Origin: an uncultured Pirellula sp.
GTDB lineage: Bacteria; Planctomycetota; Planctomycetia; Pirellulales; Pirellulaceae
DNA: 39,766 bases
Assembly: GCA_903820735.1 (NCBI GenBank)
Contig: CAIJIZ010000223.1
Span: 1 to 39,766 of the forward strand
Reading direction: 5' to 3'
This document shows, in pieces, positions 23,701-38,700 of this stretch (within the stretch, counting starts at the first letter, position 1; each line of letters starts with the position of its first letter). The notes beneath the pieces are model-generated. The model saw only the letters and a program-made list of their open reading frames with translations. It was not told where the DNA came from and ran no database searches. The position numbers and the translations under genes were made by a program.

Positions 23701-26700
23701 GCAACACCAGTATCGCCAAGGACCAGACGGTTTTGGTTCAAGCTGGATATGCGAGTGGAGGAACAGAAGGCGCAGTCTATTCCTACCTCGGACCTAATAC
23801 GGCGACACTGAATCTATCCACCCAAAATTACAGCGACCCCGCGAAATGGGCTCAAGTGCCTAGGTCGACTCTCTATTCAAGGGATATACCCGGCGCCTTG
23901 CCAGCGGTCGACACCACGTACACGCCAGCATCCAACTGGCGATATGGTTTCTCGGTAGGAATGAAAACCTCTACCGAAGTCACAACCACCTATGCATCAG
24001 CAGCTTGGCTGGGCATCGATGCACTTGCTGCAAACCCAGCGAACATTCAATCGAGTAGTACTAAGGTTCTCGAGCAGCCGGTCCTCTCGGCAGCCGGAAC
24101 CTATTTCTTCAAAACAGGATCCTCCCTAGGTAACTATCAATACAGCTACAAAGACGACCCTACCGCACAAACAAAATCGTTAACAGCGAAGTGGCAGACC
24201 AAAACTTGGTACGGAAAGAAAACAAACTACCAAACCTGGGTCGTTGAAACTAGGTCGGATAAGATTGGAACGCACTCCTTCCGAGCAGACCGCTCAATCG
24301 CCATTGATTTTTTCGGTGAGACAGAAGCCGATGTTACCATCAATTCCAACTCAGGTGGACGTATCCTCATCGAAGGACCGATTCTAAATACCACCGGTAC
24401 AACAACGCTGACGACAAACAAAAGTATCGTTCAAACCAATAAGGATCAGGCCATCCAAGGTCGTAGAGTGGTTCTCTCAGCAGGCACCGGATCCAACAAT
24501 ACCATTACCGATGCTCGCGTAAACCTCGCCGAAGTTGGCGCTTTCAGCCTTTTGGCGACCGCCGGTGGAAATATCTCCATCACCGAAACTTTCGGGTCGA
24601 TGGCCGTCGATAGGGTGATATCCTCCAGCGGTGACACCAAACTGGTCTCCCAAGACGGAATCATCGTGGCAGCAGGTACTAGCCAATCCCCTTTAATCCA
24701 AGGCCAGAGCATCACCCTCGATGGGGGTGTCGGGACCTTGGGGGCAAGCAATAAATTCCTAAAACTCAACTCGGGCACAGCGAATACGAGCAAGCTTGCG
24801 GCAACCTCCTCCGGTGACATTTTCCTCGAGGAGATCTCCGGGAACCTTCGGGTCGATCAAGTGATCTCTTCACTAGGAAGCGTGGCTTTGACGATCAGCA
24901 GCGGAACCTTGGTAGACGGGAACACCACCGCTCGGCGCGATGATCGAGCCTACGACGCCCTTCTCAATGGCGTCTGGAAAGATCTTCAGCTGACCGCGAC
25001 CACAGGCGCGAATAACAAGATCTCCGATACGATTGCCACCTTTTCGAAATCCAAAGAAAAGGATTATCAAACCTATTGGAATTGGAGAAACCAATTTACT
25101 GACGTATCCAAAAAACGAACGCTTACACGTATCGACACCTCAAGCGATGAATTGCTTTTCAGCACAGCGCATGATCTACAGGTGGGTGATGCCATTACCA
25201 TCGTAGGCAATTCGCTTCCAACAGGAATTACGTCTGGTGAAACCTATTTTGTATCAGCCATTCCCCAATCCGATCGCATTAATCTCTCTTTATCCTATCT
25301 TGGGGCAACCCTGGATCTCACCGGCGATTCAATCGATTACGACAACCAAGTCGCCACCGCAGAGGTCCAGCCCGTCGCCGCTTACTCCACTACCCAGGTC
25401 GTGCAACTCTCTAGTGGCGAAGAGACCTACTATCGCGATTTCTACCGAAATGAAGGAGTCGAGAAAGGTCTAAGCGGCAGTGCGTTGGATACCTATGTTC
25501 AGTCTGCCATTAATACGTTGGTACAATCGAGGACAGCACAATACAACAATTTGCACGATCGTTTTGCATCCTACGATCGTGGAGGCTTCGCTGCAGGGGA
25601 TTTGACACGCAAACAAGTCAAGAATTTTACTTACACTCCAGACACCTCCGAAACCAATGGACTGACATCGAGTATCAAAGTTTGGACTGAAGAGGAATTG
25701 ATTAACTCCTTCAGCGCAGGCTTGATGGCCGAGGTAACCGATACGCAGACGGTGATAGAAGTCGATAACGTTCGTGGTAAAGATGTAACTATCAACACTC
25801 CAAGTGGAGGTGTGGGATCGTATACAGCTCCTATCACGATCGATTTGACCAGAAGTCCATTGAACTTAAGCAACGACGAGCGTGTCGCCTTGTCGTCTGC
25901 AGAGCGTTCCGATGTTGTCTACCTAGCAGGGAAAAAAGTAACCTCCAACTTCGCGTTTGTACCCGATCTTGTCTCGGGTGATACCATCACCCGTAGCGAT
26001 GGAGGTAGCTGGATCGCTGATGGATACCAAGCCGGTCTGTATCTAAGAGTTGTTAGCAGGTCTCGTAATGCGACGCCGGACAATTCGGTTTGGGAGATCC
26101 TTTCGGTCAATACAAACACGATCCGACTCAAACAAAAAGGGACATTGATTTCCGAGGTCGGTCGTGCCGCGACCATTTCGCAGGTCGTGTTGAAACCGAC
26201 TGAATCGCCAGCGCCTCTTTCTGCCATCGAAATTGCACAACGCGATGACGTGGATATGTCCGCAACCGGTAAGTTGATGGTTACAGCGGCAACTGCGGTT
26301 TTCGTGGGCTCCGAGGAAGATTTCTTCCTCAAGAACATCTCAACGCAAGGCATCCTCGCTGTGAAAACCGGCGAGGGGATTTTCAATAGCTCCGGAAACC
26401 AATCGACCATGGTCGTTGCCGATGATGCGGTATTCGAAGCGGCGTCCGGGGGAGTCGGGAGTACGACGAATCCAATTCGAGTCAACCTGGTCACAGGGGC
26501 TTCTATCGCCGGGCGAGCTTTGGACTCGATCAGTATCGTCGAAGTTTCTGGCGATATGCTGGTCGATACCTTCTTCAGTCAGTCCGGATCCATCGAGCTT
26601 ACGACATCTGCCGGGTCCATTGTTGACAACGCAGGTAACGACCTAGTTGACCTGAAGGCTAGCGGCGACATCCGATTGACCGCAACCGGTGGAAGCATCG

Positions 26701-29700
26701 GAGAATCTGGAGACTTCCTCGATATCGATCAGTCCGAAACCGGAATGCTCAACGCGCTCGCAAGTGGCAACATCTATCTTTGGGAAGCCATCGGTAATAG
26801 CCATTTAGGGACCGTTCAATCCAACGCAGGGGACGTGTCCCTGCGAACCCATTTGTCAATCCTCGATACCAATGGCCCATTGGTTAATGTCCTCGGGAAT
26901 TCGATCACTCTTGAATCGCTTTACGGCAGCATAGGCATTGCCGGGGATGAACTCGACATCAATTCACGCTTCGGTGCCGCTTCTGGGATCCTGACATCCA
27001 CAAGCAGCTTTGGGAATACTTACATCATCGAAACCAGCGGTGATCTCTACCTGAATACCATCACGACCGACGATAATGCATTCGGGTTTATCTCTGCTTT
27101 GTCTGGGGCCATTTTGGACGGCCGATTGATTTCCACCACTTGGAATATTGATTCCGAAAAAGTTTATATTTTCTCGTCCAATGGGGTTGGCAGCTCAGCA
27201 AACCCTTTGATTACCAAGATTAGTTTCCTAGAGGGAAAATCAAACTCCGGGAATACCTTTATCACTAACTCTGGACTTCTTGAAATCGGTGGTGTGGTCT
27301 CGGGTGGAGCCAATGGTCTTGAGTTTGGTGGGAGTGCAACAATCAAAGCTCAAAGTCCATTGAGTATTTTGGAAAACATCACCGCGACGGGGGATTTGGT
27401 CTTCATCGCCAATGAAAGCACAGGTCTGGGCGATGACATTACGTTGGCAAGTAATATTTCGGTAACTTCACAAAACGGAAAAGTTCGCTTTCAAGCAGGT
27501 GACAACATCAGCTTTTTGTCCGGTTCAGCAGTTGCCGCTTTCAATCTGATTGAGATCCTGGCTGACTACGGCGACAACGACCCTGCTGCCGCAACGATTT
27601 CATTGAGCGCCGCGTTAGTAGCCCCTTTGATCGTGATCCGCGGAAACAATCAAGACGATACAATCACCCTGGAATCCGGAGCAACAACTCAAGGTGTAAC
27701 AGTCGTCGAAGGCAGTTTAGGAAGTGATACGCTAAGGAACATAATCACTACAAGCAATTACGCCAATCCTGTCCTGCTTTTTGGTGATACGGTTACAACA
27801 AACTATAACCAGTCGACACGAGTTCTTTCTTCGCTGACAACAACAGCATCAGGCTTTGGTTCCGCAGACACGCTTACCAATCTGGGAGGATTCGCGGTAC
27901 TCGTTGGGGGTGTAGGAGCAGATGTTCTTACAGGGAACGCGTCTGCTGACTGGGTAATCGGAGACGAAGCCCAGTTCGATTTTATCGATAATCTCACGAG
28001 GAAAATATCGAGTACGGGTTCTGGCCTAGGGGCTGGCGATAGCATCCTGGTAGGGAATGGGGATAATTTTGTGCTAGGAGGAGTCGGAGCCGACACGATC
28101 ACCGCCGGGGTGGGGATCAATAATATCTTGGGTGACGAAGGAATCTTTGAGGTTGACAGTTCTGGACGATTAACTCTCGCTAAGTCGACCAATACTGCCG
28201 TTGGTTCCGCGGATCTTTTCACACTAGGTTCCGGTACTTACCGAGTCATCGCAGGGGCAGGAGATGAAACGATCACACTCGGTGCGGGATCGAATTACAT
28301 CATTGGCGACGGCGGTTTGATCCAAGTCAACACGGACGGCACCACCACGGTAGCGTCCTCGGACCCCTCTATCGTCGGAACAGAGACGATCCAAGCAACC
28401 GAGGGCTTTAACGTAATCATCGGGGGAAGCGGCAGCGACACGATATCTGTTTTGAGTTCTGCGGGCGGTAACCCTAAAGCGACGATATTAGGGGACAATG
28501 GTAGTATGACCTTCTCGGCCACTGGTCTGCTACTTTACATAGCAAGCATTGCAAACGACACCCAAGGTGCATCGGATACGATTTCCATCACGTCTGGAAC
28601 CAATGCCGTCGTTGGTGGAGCAGGTGCCGATTTGATCACCGCAGGTGGTGGACAGAACACTGTGCTGGGTGACGACGGCGAAGCCTACTTCTTTGACGAT
28701 GGCTTGGTTCGTCTGATCCAATCGATCAATCTAGGCGTGGGAGCCAACGATCAAATCACGCTCAACGATGGTGTCAACACGGTCATCGGTGGATTCGGTG
28801 CCGACCGGCTAATTATGGGCGGCGGTACCAACTACGTCATGGGTGATGAAGCCAGACTTGAGGTCCTTACCAGTGGTGGTATCCCCACCGGGCAAACTGT
28901 ACTCGAATCGCTCAATGGATCGGTTGGTGGTATCGACGATATCGAAGTCGGTGCAGGTCGAAACATCGTTGTCGGAGGCGCGGCCGGGGACTTGATTGAT
29001 GTCAATGGTAATGCATCGAATGCCTCAGCAGTGGTTCTCGGGGACAACGGCACGATGCGGCTTAGCAATGCAGGTGTATTGCTGGAACTTCGCAGCACCG
29101 ACTTTGCCTCTGGTGCGGCCGACACGATCAATCTGATCTCTGGAACCAATGCCGTCGTTGGTGGGGCAGGTGCCGATTTGATCACCGCGGGTGGTGGACA
29201 AAACACTGTTCTTGGTGACGACGGCGAAGCCTACTTCTTTGACGATGGCTTGGTTCGTCTGATCCAATCGATCAACCTAGGCGTTGGAGCCAACGATCAA
29301 ATCACCCTCAACGATGGCACCAACACAGTCATTGGTGGATTCGGTGCCGACCGGCTAGTCATGGGCGGCGGTACCAACTACGTCATGGGTGATGAAGCCA
29401 GACTCGAGGTCCTTACCAGTGGTGGCATCCCCACCGGCCAAACGGTTCTTGAATCGCTCAACGGTGCCGTTGGTGGTATTGACGATATCGATGTCGGTGC
29501 AGGTAGAAACATCGTCGTTGGCGGTGCTGCTGGAGACTTGATCGATGTCAATGGAAACGCAGCCAATGCCTCGGCGGTTGTCCTAGGGGACAACGGCACG
29601 GTTCGCTTGAGCAATGCAGGTGTATTGCTGGAACTTCGCAGCACCGACTTTGCTTCTGGTGCAGCCGACACCATCAACTTGATCTCTGGAACCAATGCCG

Positions 29701-32700
29701 TTGTCGGTGGAGCAGGTGCCGATTTGATCACCGCAGGTGGTGGACAAAACACCGTGCTGGGTGACGACGGAGAAGCCTATTTCTTTAATGACGGCACCGT
29801 GCGTCTGATCCAATCGATCAACCTCGGCTCTGGGGCAGACGATGAGATTACGCTAGAAAACGGACGCAATTTCGTGTTCGGAGGCTCTGGGGATGATCAG
29901 CTCGTGCTCGGAGGAGGGACCAATTATGTGTTCGGTGACGAAGGTAGTCTGGAGGTCCAAACCAGTCAGGGTGAATTGACAGGTTATACAGTCTTGCAAT
30001 CACTTGAAGGATGCTTTGGAGGAATTGATGATATCGATGTTGGCTCAGGTCGCAACATCGTTGTCGGTGGTGCCGCCGGCGACTTGATCGATGTCAATGG
30101 AATCGCTGAGGACGCAAGCGCTGTAGTTATCGGAGATAACGGCCTGATTCTTTTAACCAACAACGGAACCCTATTGGAACTTCGCAGCGAGGACTTCGAT
30201 TGCGGTGACACCGACACGATTACGCTGACATCCGGAAACAACGCTGTGATCGGTGGAGCGGGCGGCGATTTAATCACAGCAGGTAGTGGTCAAAACACGG
30301 TGCTTGCGGACGATGGCGAAGCCTATTTCTCTGAGGATGGAACTGTACGTTCAATCCAATCCATTGGCGTCGGAACAGCTACCAGTGATCGAATCACACT
30401 AGACGACGGTTCCAATATTGCCTTTGGTGGCGCAGGTGCGGATATTCTCACCCTCGGAGGAGGGACCAATTATCTGTTCGGCGACGAAGGTAGTTTCTAT
30501 GTTGAAATGTTAGATGGACAATTGACTGGAAAGATCATTTTGCAATCCCTGAATGGTTCTATGGGTGGCATTGACGAAATCCAAATCGGTGAAGGTAGAA
30601 ACATCGTTGTTGGCGGGGCCGAGGGTGACTTGATCGATATTGATGGAAATAACCAGGGATCGAGCGCGGTTGTACTTGGAGACAACGGGTCGATCATCCT
30701 TACCAGCACGGGAACTCTTTTGGAGCTTCGAAGCTCCGATTTTGAGTTTGGCGGCGATGATGTGGTCAACATCGTGACAGGTATTAATGCTGTCATCGGT
30801 GGTCAGGGTGGTGACACCATCACGATTCAGTCTGGAGAGAACCTCGTATTTGGCGACGATGCGGAAGCTTACTTCTTCGATGATGGAAAAGTTCGTTTGC
30901 TGCAATCGATCAATCTCGGAGATGGGGGTGCTGATACGATTGCGTTGTCGAGTGGAAACAATAAAGTCGTTGCAGGCCATGGGAATGACTTCGTGACCGT
31001 TCAATCCGGTGTGTTGTTTGCGATGGGAGACGAGGGGCGACTTGAGGTTACCGAAAGAGATTCTATTGGAGCGACAGAAGTAAAGTTGCAGACGATGGAT
31101 ACATCGTTGGGTAGCGATGATGTGGTGTCGATTGCGGGTGGTCGAATTGTCGTATTTGGTGGTGCGGCTGACGATAGGATTGAAACAACGCAGGGAAGCA
31201 CAGGTCAGGTAATCGCGCTTGGCGACGGTGGTGAAGCGATTTTGGATTCTCAGGATCGACCGGTGAGAATTCGTACCATCGATGATTACGAAGGTGGTGA
31301 AGATACGATCACATTGGGCGATCAGGATGACATCATTTCCGGTGGATACGGGGATGATTTGATCAATACGGGTGAAGGTAACAACATAGCGATTGGAGAC
31401 ACGGTTGACTTGCTTTGGGATTTGTATGGAGCGAATCGCGTCCTGACATTCGTTTCGGTAACTAGTGAGGACCCATTAACGGCTGGGGAGGATATGATTG
31501 TCGGCTTGAGTGGATCTGATGTGCTATTCGGGGGGAATGGTAGCGATACGATTCGGGGAGGTGCAGGGGAGGATGTGCTTGCGACCCACAATGCCACGTT
31601 GTATCTACCGATACCGCAAGTTGGATCGGTAAGTGGTTGGGGTATGGATCAACTACCCAAAATCTTAGGAAATGACTTGTCCGTGGTCGCGACCGAGTAT
31701 TTGGTCCCTATCAATGCGTCTGGTGATTTGGGAGATGGTGAAGATGAAATTTATGGCGAGTCTGGAAACGACTTTATTTTGACGACTCCTGGGGGCCACG
31801 ACACCATCTATGATTTGTCCGGCTACGACACGCTCAGCTTCCAATTAGGTGCTCAGGGAGTAGTCTTCGATTTGGATTACTTGAACAGTCGGCAGTATGT
31901 TGTTACCCCGGGTGTTGCGAGTGATACCTCTGTGATGCTCATTAAAGAGGAGTCGAATGGAAATCGGAGTTCGATTGAGAACTTCGTTGGTAGTCAATAT
32001 TCTGATGTGATATATGCCAATCCGACGATTGAGGCGCGAACCTTCAAGGGAGGATTGAATATCGATCAGCCGGATGGACAGCCGGGGGACGAACTGCGAC
32101 TAAGAACGTATGGGAACCAGGTGGTTGACAGCGGTAATATCTTATCGGTTGCGGGACTGGGTGTGATTTACCATTACGAATTCGATACGATCGAATGGAT
32201 AGATGGTACACCATTGCTTTTGGACGATGGGGATCGAGAGTGGTTTGATGTCGGATCGGGGACGCGGATATTGCGACCTTCGTTGCTGGGTGGAGACACC
32301 TACTACTCAACGGCGACGAAGAGTGATTCGAGCAACGTTGCTGGCTGGACTTTCAGCAAGTTAAGTCCGGGGCCATATCAAGTTTCGTTGAGTTGGCCCG
32401 ATCCCGATCCTGCGAACATTTACACTCCTCGAGTGACTGTACGAGACAGGAGCGGCAATATCGAATCTCAAAGGCAGATCAATCAGAGAACTGAGCCGAC
32501 GATCGGAAATTATCTTGGACAGAAATGGTACGATTTCGGGAGCACTGTTGAGATTGATAAGGATCGGTTCTTCAGCCTGGATTACAACTCGAACAATCTG
32601 ACCTATTTCTTGGCGGACGGTTTGAGAGTTGAGCGAGTCAGGGATAACTCCTCAGAGATCCGCGTGATCGATATCACAAGTGGTGGTGAAATCGCGAGTG

Positions 32701-35700
32701 GTTTGACCTTCACGGAATTCGGGGACAACTATTATGGTTCGGATGCATATCGGGATTTCCGCATTGTCAATCTTGGAACGCAACCGTTGAAACTCAATCT
32801 TGTCGGACGGCAGGAGTCGACATCCGAGACACAGTTCCGCGTTGTCGATGGATTGGTATTGGAGGGAGCTCATCGAAACTCGTTGCCGGACGGTTTTTCC
32901 TCGGCGGAGATTATTTATTCCAATGGTGATACGACTGGGATAGCACCGGGACAAAGTGCGGTTCTTCGAATACGAGTCGACACGTTGAAGCCGGGATATC
33001 ATTCGGGCGATTTCCTCTTGGAGACGAATGATGTCAATGAGGCAGTGTTCAAATTACCGATAGCTGCTCGAGTGGGCAGTATTGCCCAGATCCCTCGATT
33101 CGTAGATAACCAATCTCCTGGATTTGTTGCCGTCACGGGGACAGTAACGAGCACCACACAAGCTGGTACTTATGGTGGAACTCAGAGCGTAGGACGGTCG
33201 GGCCGAAAGAATGCGGTTCGTTGGACTCAGGCAGATCTGCCAACGGCGAACTATAGGATTTCGACTACGTGGAGTGCGATTCCTCTTGGGGATGCGAAGG
33301 CCACGTATAAAGTGACATGGGGTAATCAAACCCGGACGGTTGTTTTGAGTCAGCAGAAGACTCCAATCACGAATGCTTCGAGTTTCCGTTCGGACGGCGT
33401 GGAATGGGTTGATTTGGTATCTTCTGCGGATATCCGTGCGGGAGACGTTGTAAGCATTGAGCTTTCAGGGGGTGTTATTCTTGCGGATGCGATTCGCATA
33501 CAGCAAGTTGGACACGTGAATTACCCGAGCACACCGATGCTGGAGTTACTCGACACGGCTAGCGGACAGAAGTTGAGTAGTCGCCAAGGGGTATGGGACT
33601 TTGGCAATTTGCAATTTGGGCAAGCCGCTGAGCGAACTCTTACCCTTCGCAATATGGGCAATCTGCCATTGAGTTTGAGTGAGCAGTTCAAGCTCGGACC
33701 GGGCTTTAAGATCATTAACGATTCCGGTACGCAACGGACCTTGCAACCTGGCCAATCGACAACGTTAATTGTTCGCTGTGAGCCAACGACGTTCGGGACG
33801 TTGCTTTCGGAGTTAGAGTTTGGAAGCAATGATGCAGAGAACGGACTGATTGGACTCGTTTTGCGAGCATCTGTGATCGAGGAATTGATTACCACTGCTG
33901 ACGACCCGTCCAAGTTCCGGATGGTAGGGGTATCTGTTCCGACAGGAACGGTTGCTCCGACTGGAAGTCCCTATAGCAAGAACATTGCGGTTGGGTACAA
34001 CGATGGCGATTCGGCTACATGGACATTCCCAAATCTAGAATCTGGTTTGTACAAGGTCTTTGCGACTTGGGATTCGAAACTAGTAACCTCCGGCGGTAAG
34101 GACAAGCCACCTATAGCGACGGTTGTTCCTTATGTGATTCAGGGAGTCGATGACGAATTGCCCGTAACGACGGTAGTCAATCAATCGCTTGCGGCCGACG
34201 ATCAGTACAGCAACAACAGGCGTTGGGAATATTTATCTGATTTCCGAGTTGCGGGCGATGCTCTTAGCGTTACTGTTAGAAACGTAACGCCTGGGGCGGT
34301 TATACATGCGGATGCGATTCGAATTGTGCGAGTTCAATACCCCGAAGCTCGGGTGTTTATGGATGGCAAATCACTGGCTTCAAAGAGTTTGATCAACTTC
34401 GGGAAAGTTGAGGAAGGGGAAAGTGCCACTAAGACGCTAACTATTTTCAATCCTTCGCCTGCGCCGCTCGAACTCAAGGAAGTACTGGATATACCAGCAG
34501 GATTTACGACCGATTTCCAGCCAAGGTACTTGGCTCCTGGGGAGTCAATCGATTTCCATTTAACGTTTACAGGTGATAAGCGTGGATGGTACCGAGGGGA
34601 CTTTTTGATATCCACTGGTGATTCTCTTGCGGGAGTATTTCAAGTGAGTCTATTAGGCGAAGTCCTCAGCAATGCATTGATAGTTGATGATTCCGACTCA
34701 CGGTTGGTCATTGTTGGGAATCAGCCAAGCAATAGAAATCAATCCACAGCCTATCTCAGTGGTGCGAAGGGATTGTTGGTGGCAGGAGACCGGGCGACGT
34801 GGACAATCAGTGATCTCGTCGCAGGCAAGTATCGCGTTTCGATGACATGGGGGGCCCAAGCGACGGCGATCAATAATGCGAAGTTTACAACGCAAACGTC
34901 GACCAATACGGTCCAGACTACCTGGGATCATGCAAAGTCCCCGAGTGACTACACCAATGCTTTTTGGGACAATGATGCGTGGTGGGTGGATTTAGCCAGC
35001 GAGGTGACCGTCGGTAGCAACGGAACATTGCAGGTTGCTGCTTTGAATCCCGGGCCTAATTTCCGGGAGTTGATGTTAGATGCGATTCGAATCCAACGGA
35101 TTGAAGAACCTGTGACGGGTGTTCCAGGATTCCAGTGGATTGAATCCGTCAATGAACACACACCTAACTATGTTCGTGGCGACCTCGATGAGGGGTACAG
35201 GCTGGATTTCGGCACACAAAGGTCTCCGTTATTCTTGGCATCGTCGGGAACCCCTGATGGAAGAGAATATTTGCGAGTCGATGAGACAACGGGCTACACC
35301 TATCGTCGTGGATATGGATGGATTGGAACTGCCCCGAGTTCATTGGATCAAGGGGGGGATGGTTCGGACTTAAGCTACTTGCTCAGGGACGGTGTATGGG
35401 ACACTCAAGAGCGCGTATTGAGATTGGACCTTCCGGTCGGAAATTATCGCTTTACGATGTCGCTAGGGGATGCATGGCGATGGGATCCAATTCTTGAGCA
35501 ACCTGTTGCGACAGGAGTTCAAGGTCAGAAGATCACGAAAGAGATCGAATTGATTCATGATCGTGGAGGGGCTGTTCTTCTTTCGCTCAAGCCCGAGGTT
35601 GGATCGAGTTATTGGATGCTAAGTAGTTTGGACGTTCAGAAGATCGATTCGATTGTTACCGGTACTCTTGAAAGAGTTCCGAGTGGAAATTCGATGCAAG

Positions 35701-38700
35701 CCTCAGCGAGAGCTAGTGGTGTACCTAGTGGTATGTACACGGTCGATCTTGACAAAGGTATTATTGGGGTACCGGATGCGGATTCATCCATGTTGGGGCA
35801 TCAGGTATATGTGAACAGCACTGGACTTCTGGATATTCCTTATACGCTTTCCTCAGCCACGGGTACGATCGATATAACGGCTACCCATGCACAGGGAATC
35901 GCTCAATACAGTGCGACGTACTACAACAGTGCACCAAGCGTGAACCTTCGATTAGATTTAAACGGTTCCACGTCGCAAACTCAAGCTGGTTACATAGCCT
36001 TGCCTGAGAAGACTTGGTACACCCCGGCTAGGGGTTACGGTTGGCAAAACGGGTTGGATACTACCTATTCGATTGACAGGGGGGCGATAGCACCACCTAA
36101 GGAATCGCAGTGGGCGGATCGTACTTGGCCATCGGCTTTCGATCAGACCAGTCTTGTGGGAACAACGCTTACTAGTTTGCTCAGGGACGGTCAAAAGCAT
36201 TCGAGCACCAAGGAATTCAGGACAGATCTACCTGATGGAGTCTACGCAGTGACGGTATTCGTCGGCGGACCGACCGCAATGTCCGATATGGACATAAGCG
36301 TGGTAGATCAGCCGACACAAGGGATTGCAAACATCAGTACGTTAGCGAATGAATTCAAGCGAGTCACATTCAATGCAACGGCAACAGGTGGCAAATTAAC
36401 CTTGACTTTTTCGAGTTCGATAGCACGTGCCGATTGGGCGGTCAATTCGATTGAAATTCGTGACCCGATGGTACCGATCTCTGTATCACTCTCTGGTGGC
36501 AATCTTTTTGATGCTGGAAGCGAAACAGCCTATAACGTAAGCACGACAGTCGCTCCGGGGACTTATTCGATAACAAACACGATAGGGAATGTAGTGGCTA
36601 CGGATAGCGATCAACGCTTGAGTGGCGCCCAGATTGTGGTAGGGTCCAATGGGCAATTGTCGTTCCAGATCAGAAGCGAACTGCCGGGGCAAGGAGAGGT
36701 GCTTTTGACTAGTCTCGATGGTAGTGTTCAGTATCGGATACCCATGGAGTTCCGTTACGCGCTCCTTCGACGATTGGACTTTAACCACGCTCAGTCGCCA
36801 TTGAATACCGATGGATACCGGAGTGTTCTTCCGACAAATTTATACGATTCGACGAAGAGCTTTGGGTGGAGTGCACGTGCTGGTTCAGTTGACCGCACCG
36901 CTGCTGCGACCGCGGTGGTTCCGCAACGGTTGTTCCAGGACAAGCATACAGCGGTGGTACCACTGTATTTCATGGTGGCTTCTGAACAGGGTAAGACTTA
37001 CGATATTCGATTGCATCTAGGGGATACCGTCGCTCGAGACCTTGAGATCTCCGTCAATGGAGGTGTTTTCCAACGCTTCACCACGGCTGCGGGTGAGTAC
37101 ACTTCTCCCGTAATGCGGACGCTTTCTACCGATCAGCGAATAGAGATTTACTTCCGAGGTGCGGGCGTTAAGGAGTGGTCGATCAATGGTATAGAAGTCT
37201 TGGAGGTCACCACGAGCCAAACGGTGCATGCCTTGCAGAGCGCCGACGATTTGATCGCTGGGACGATTTCGAGTATTCAGCGCAACCAGACCTTGGGCGG
37301 TCAAGTATTGGTGCCAGGAACGTATTGGGTATCGAGCGATTTTGGATTGATTACCAACCAAGCTGGTTTGCGTTTGAATCAAATAACCATCGGTAGTAAT
37401 CGATTGATCGACTTTATGATTCGAAGTAGCATTCCAGGGGAGGGGACGGTTCGACTTGATTCAGCGGACGGCACTGTACGCTACGAAATCCCTGTTGGTT
37501 TCCAATTGAATCCGGTGAGATTGTACGACTTTGACCACGTTAATCGAAACATTTTCTCACCTTCGGCAAACGGCTACACTCGGGTTTTGCCAACAACTGT
37601 CTATAGCCAGAGTGTTGGGTTCGGTTGGAATAGCGCGGTCAAATCGGTGGACCGAGGTGCATCGGCTCGGAACCTGCCTGCACCGGTAGATCTATATCGA
37701 GACAATCACTTCAATAGCGTGCCTGGAACGTTCTTCACGATGAGCGAGGCGGGCAAGTCTTATGCGGTGACCGTTCATTTCGGGGATACTGAGGCCAGAA
37801 GCGTCGAGGTTTCCCTTAATGGTGGAGTAACATTTGAGCGTGTGAATACAACAGCCAATAGTTACACCAGTCGGACTTGGACCATTGTCGCTTCGAGCGA
37901 TAGGATTGGGTTGATGTTCCGCAAGGCGAGTGGATCGAACTGGTCGGTAAATGCGATCGAGGTTCGAGAGCAAGTGCAATCGGCGTCTTTATCTAATCGC
38001 ACCTCAAAGGCCGTTGTTTGGCCACCCGAATCGCTTGTGGGTATTCAGGAAGCGACACTTCCACCGATGGCGATGAGCGATATTGCAGCTACAGTCACCA
38101 ATAATCCGCTGCGGTTGAATGTTCTGTCGAATGATTTGTCCTATTTCGGCTCCTTAAATTCCGATTCGATTCAAATCGTTGCGCAACCAACTAGCGGAAC
38201 GGTTTCGATTCTAGAGGATGGAACGCTGGAGTATCAGCCAGATAGCGATTTCACCGGGCAAGTATCGTTTGCATATCGCGTTCGGGACGAGTTGGGAATT
38301 ACGAGCAATTACGGTGAGGTTCTTGTTAATGTAACGGACCGGGTCCATCAAAATTTCCTTAGCCCATTGGATGTGGACGCGGATTCTCGAATCACGCCGA
38401 TTGACGTATTGCTTGTGATCGATCGGTTGAACGCCCAAGGTTCAGGACCTTTGGTGTCGTCGGGCAATTCCCGGAACGAGTGGTTCGATGTGAACGGTAA
38501 CCAATCGATTGATCCGTTGGATGTTCTAAGTATTATTGACTACCTGAATCAGTCAACATTTGGGACTTTCTCGTCAGGGGAAGGAGAAGGCGAATCCGGA
38601 GTTGACCATGCAGAATCGCCGGCCTTTATGCCTATGGGCTACGAGCTATTATCGCCTGTAGAGCCCAATGAGCGGCGAGTTTTCGAATCCACCGAGGTAA

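Noticed and set aside
28593-31319. Evenly spaced repeats as a CRISPR-like array
   Set aside because: The repeats are 546-bp coding units in one frame with no short repeat/spacer structure.
38346-38556. Cellulosome-like system based on the dockerin
   Set aside because: No cohesin or carbohydrate-active enzyme is present in the window, and dockerins in planctomycetes occur widely without a known cellulosome.
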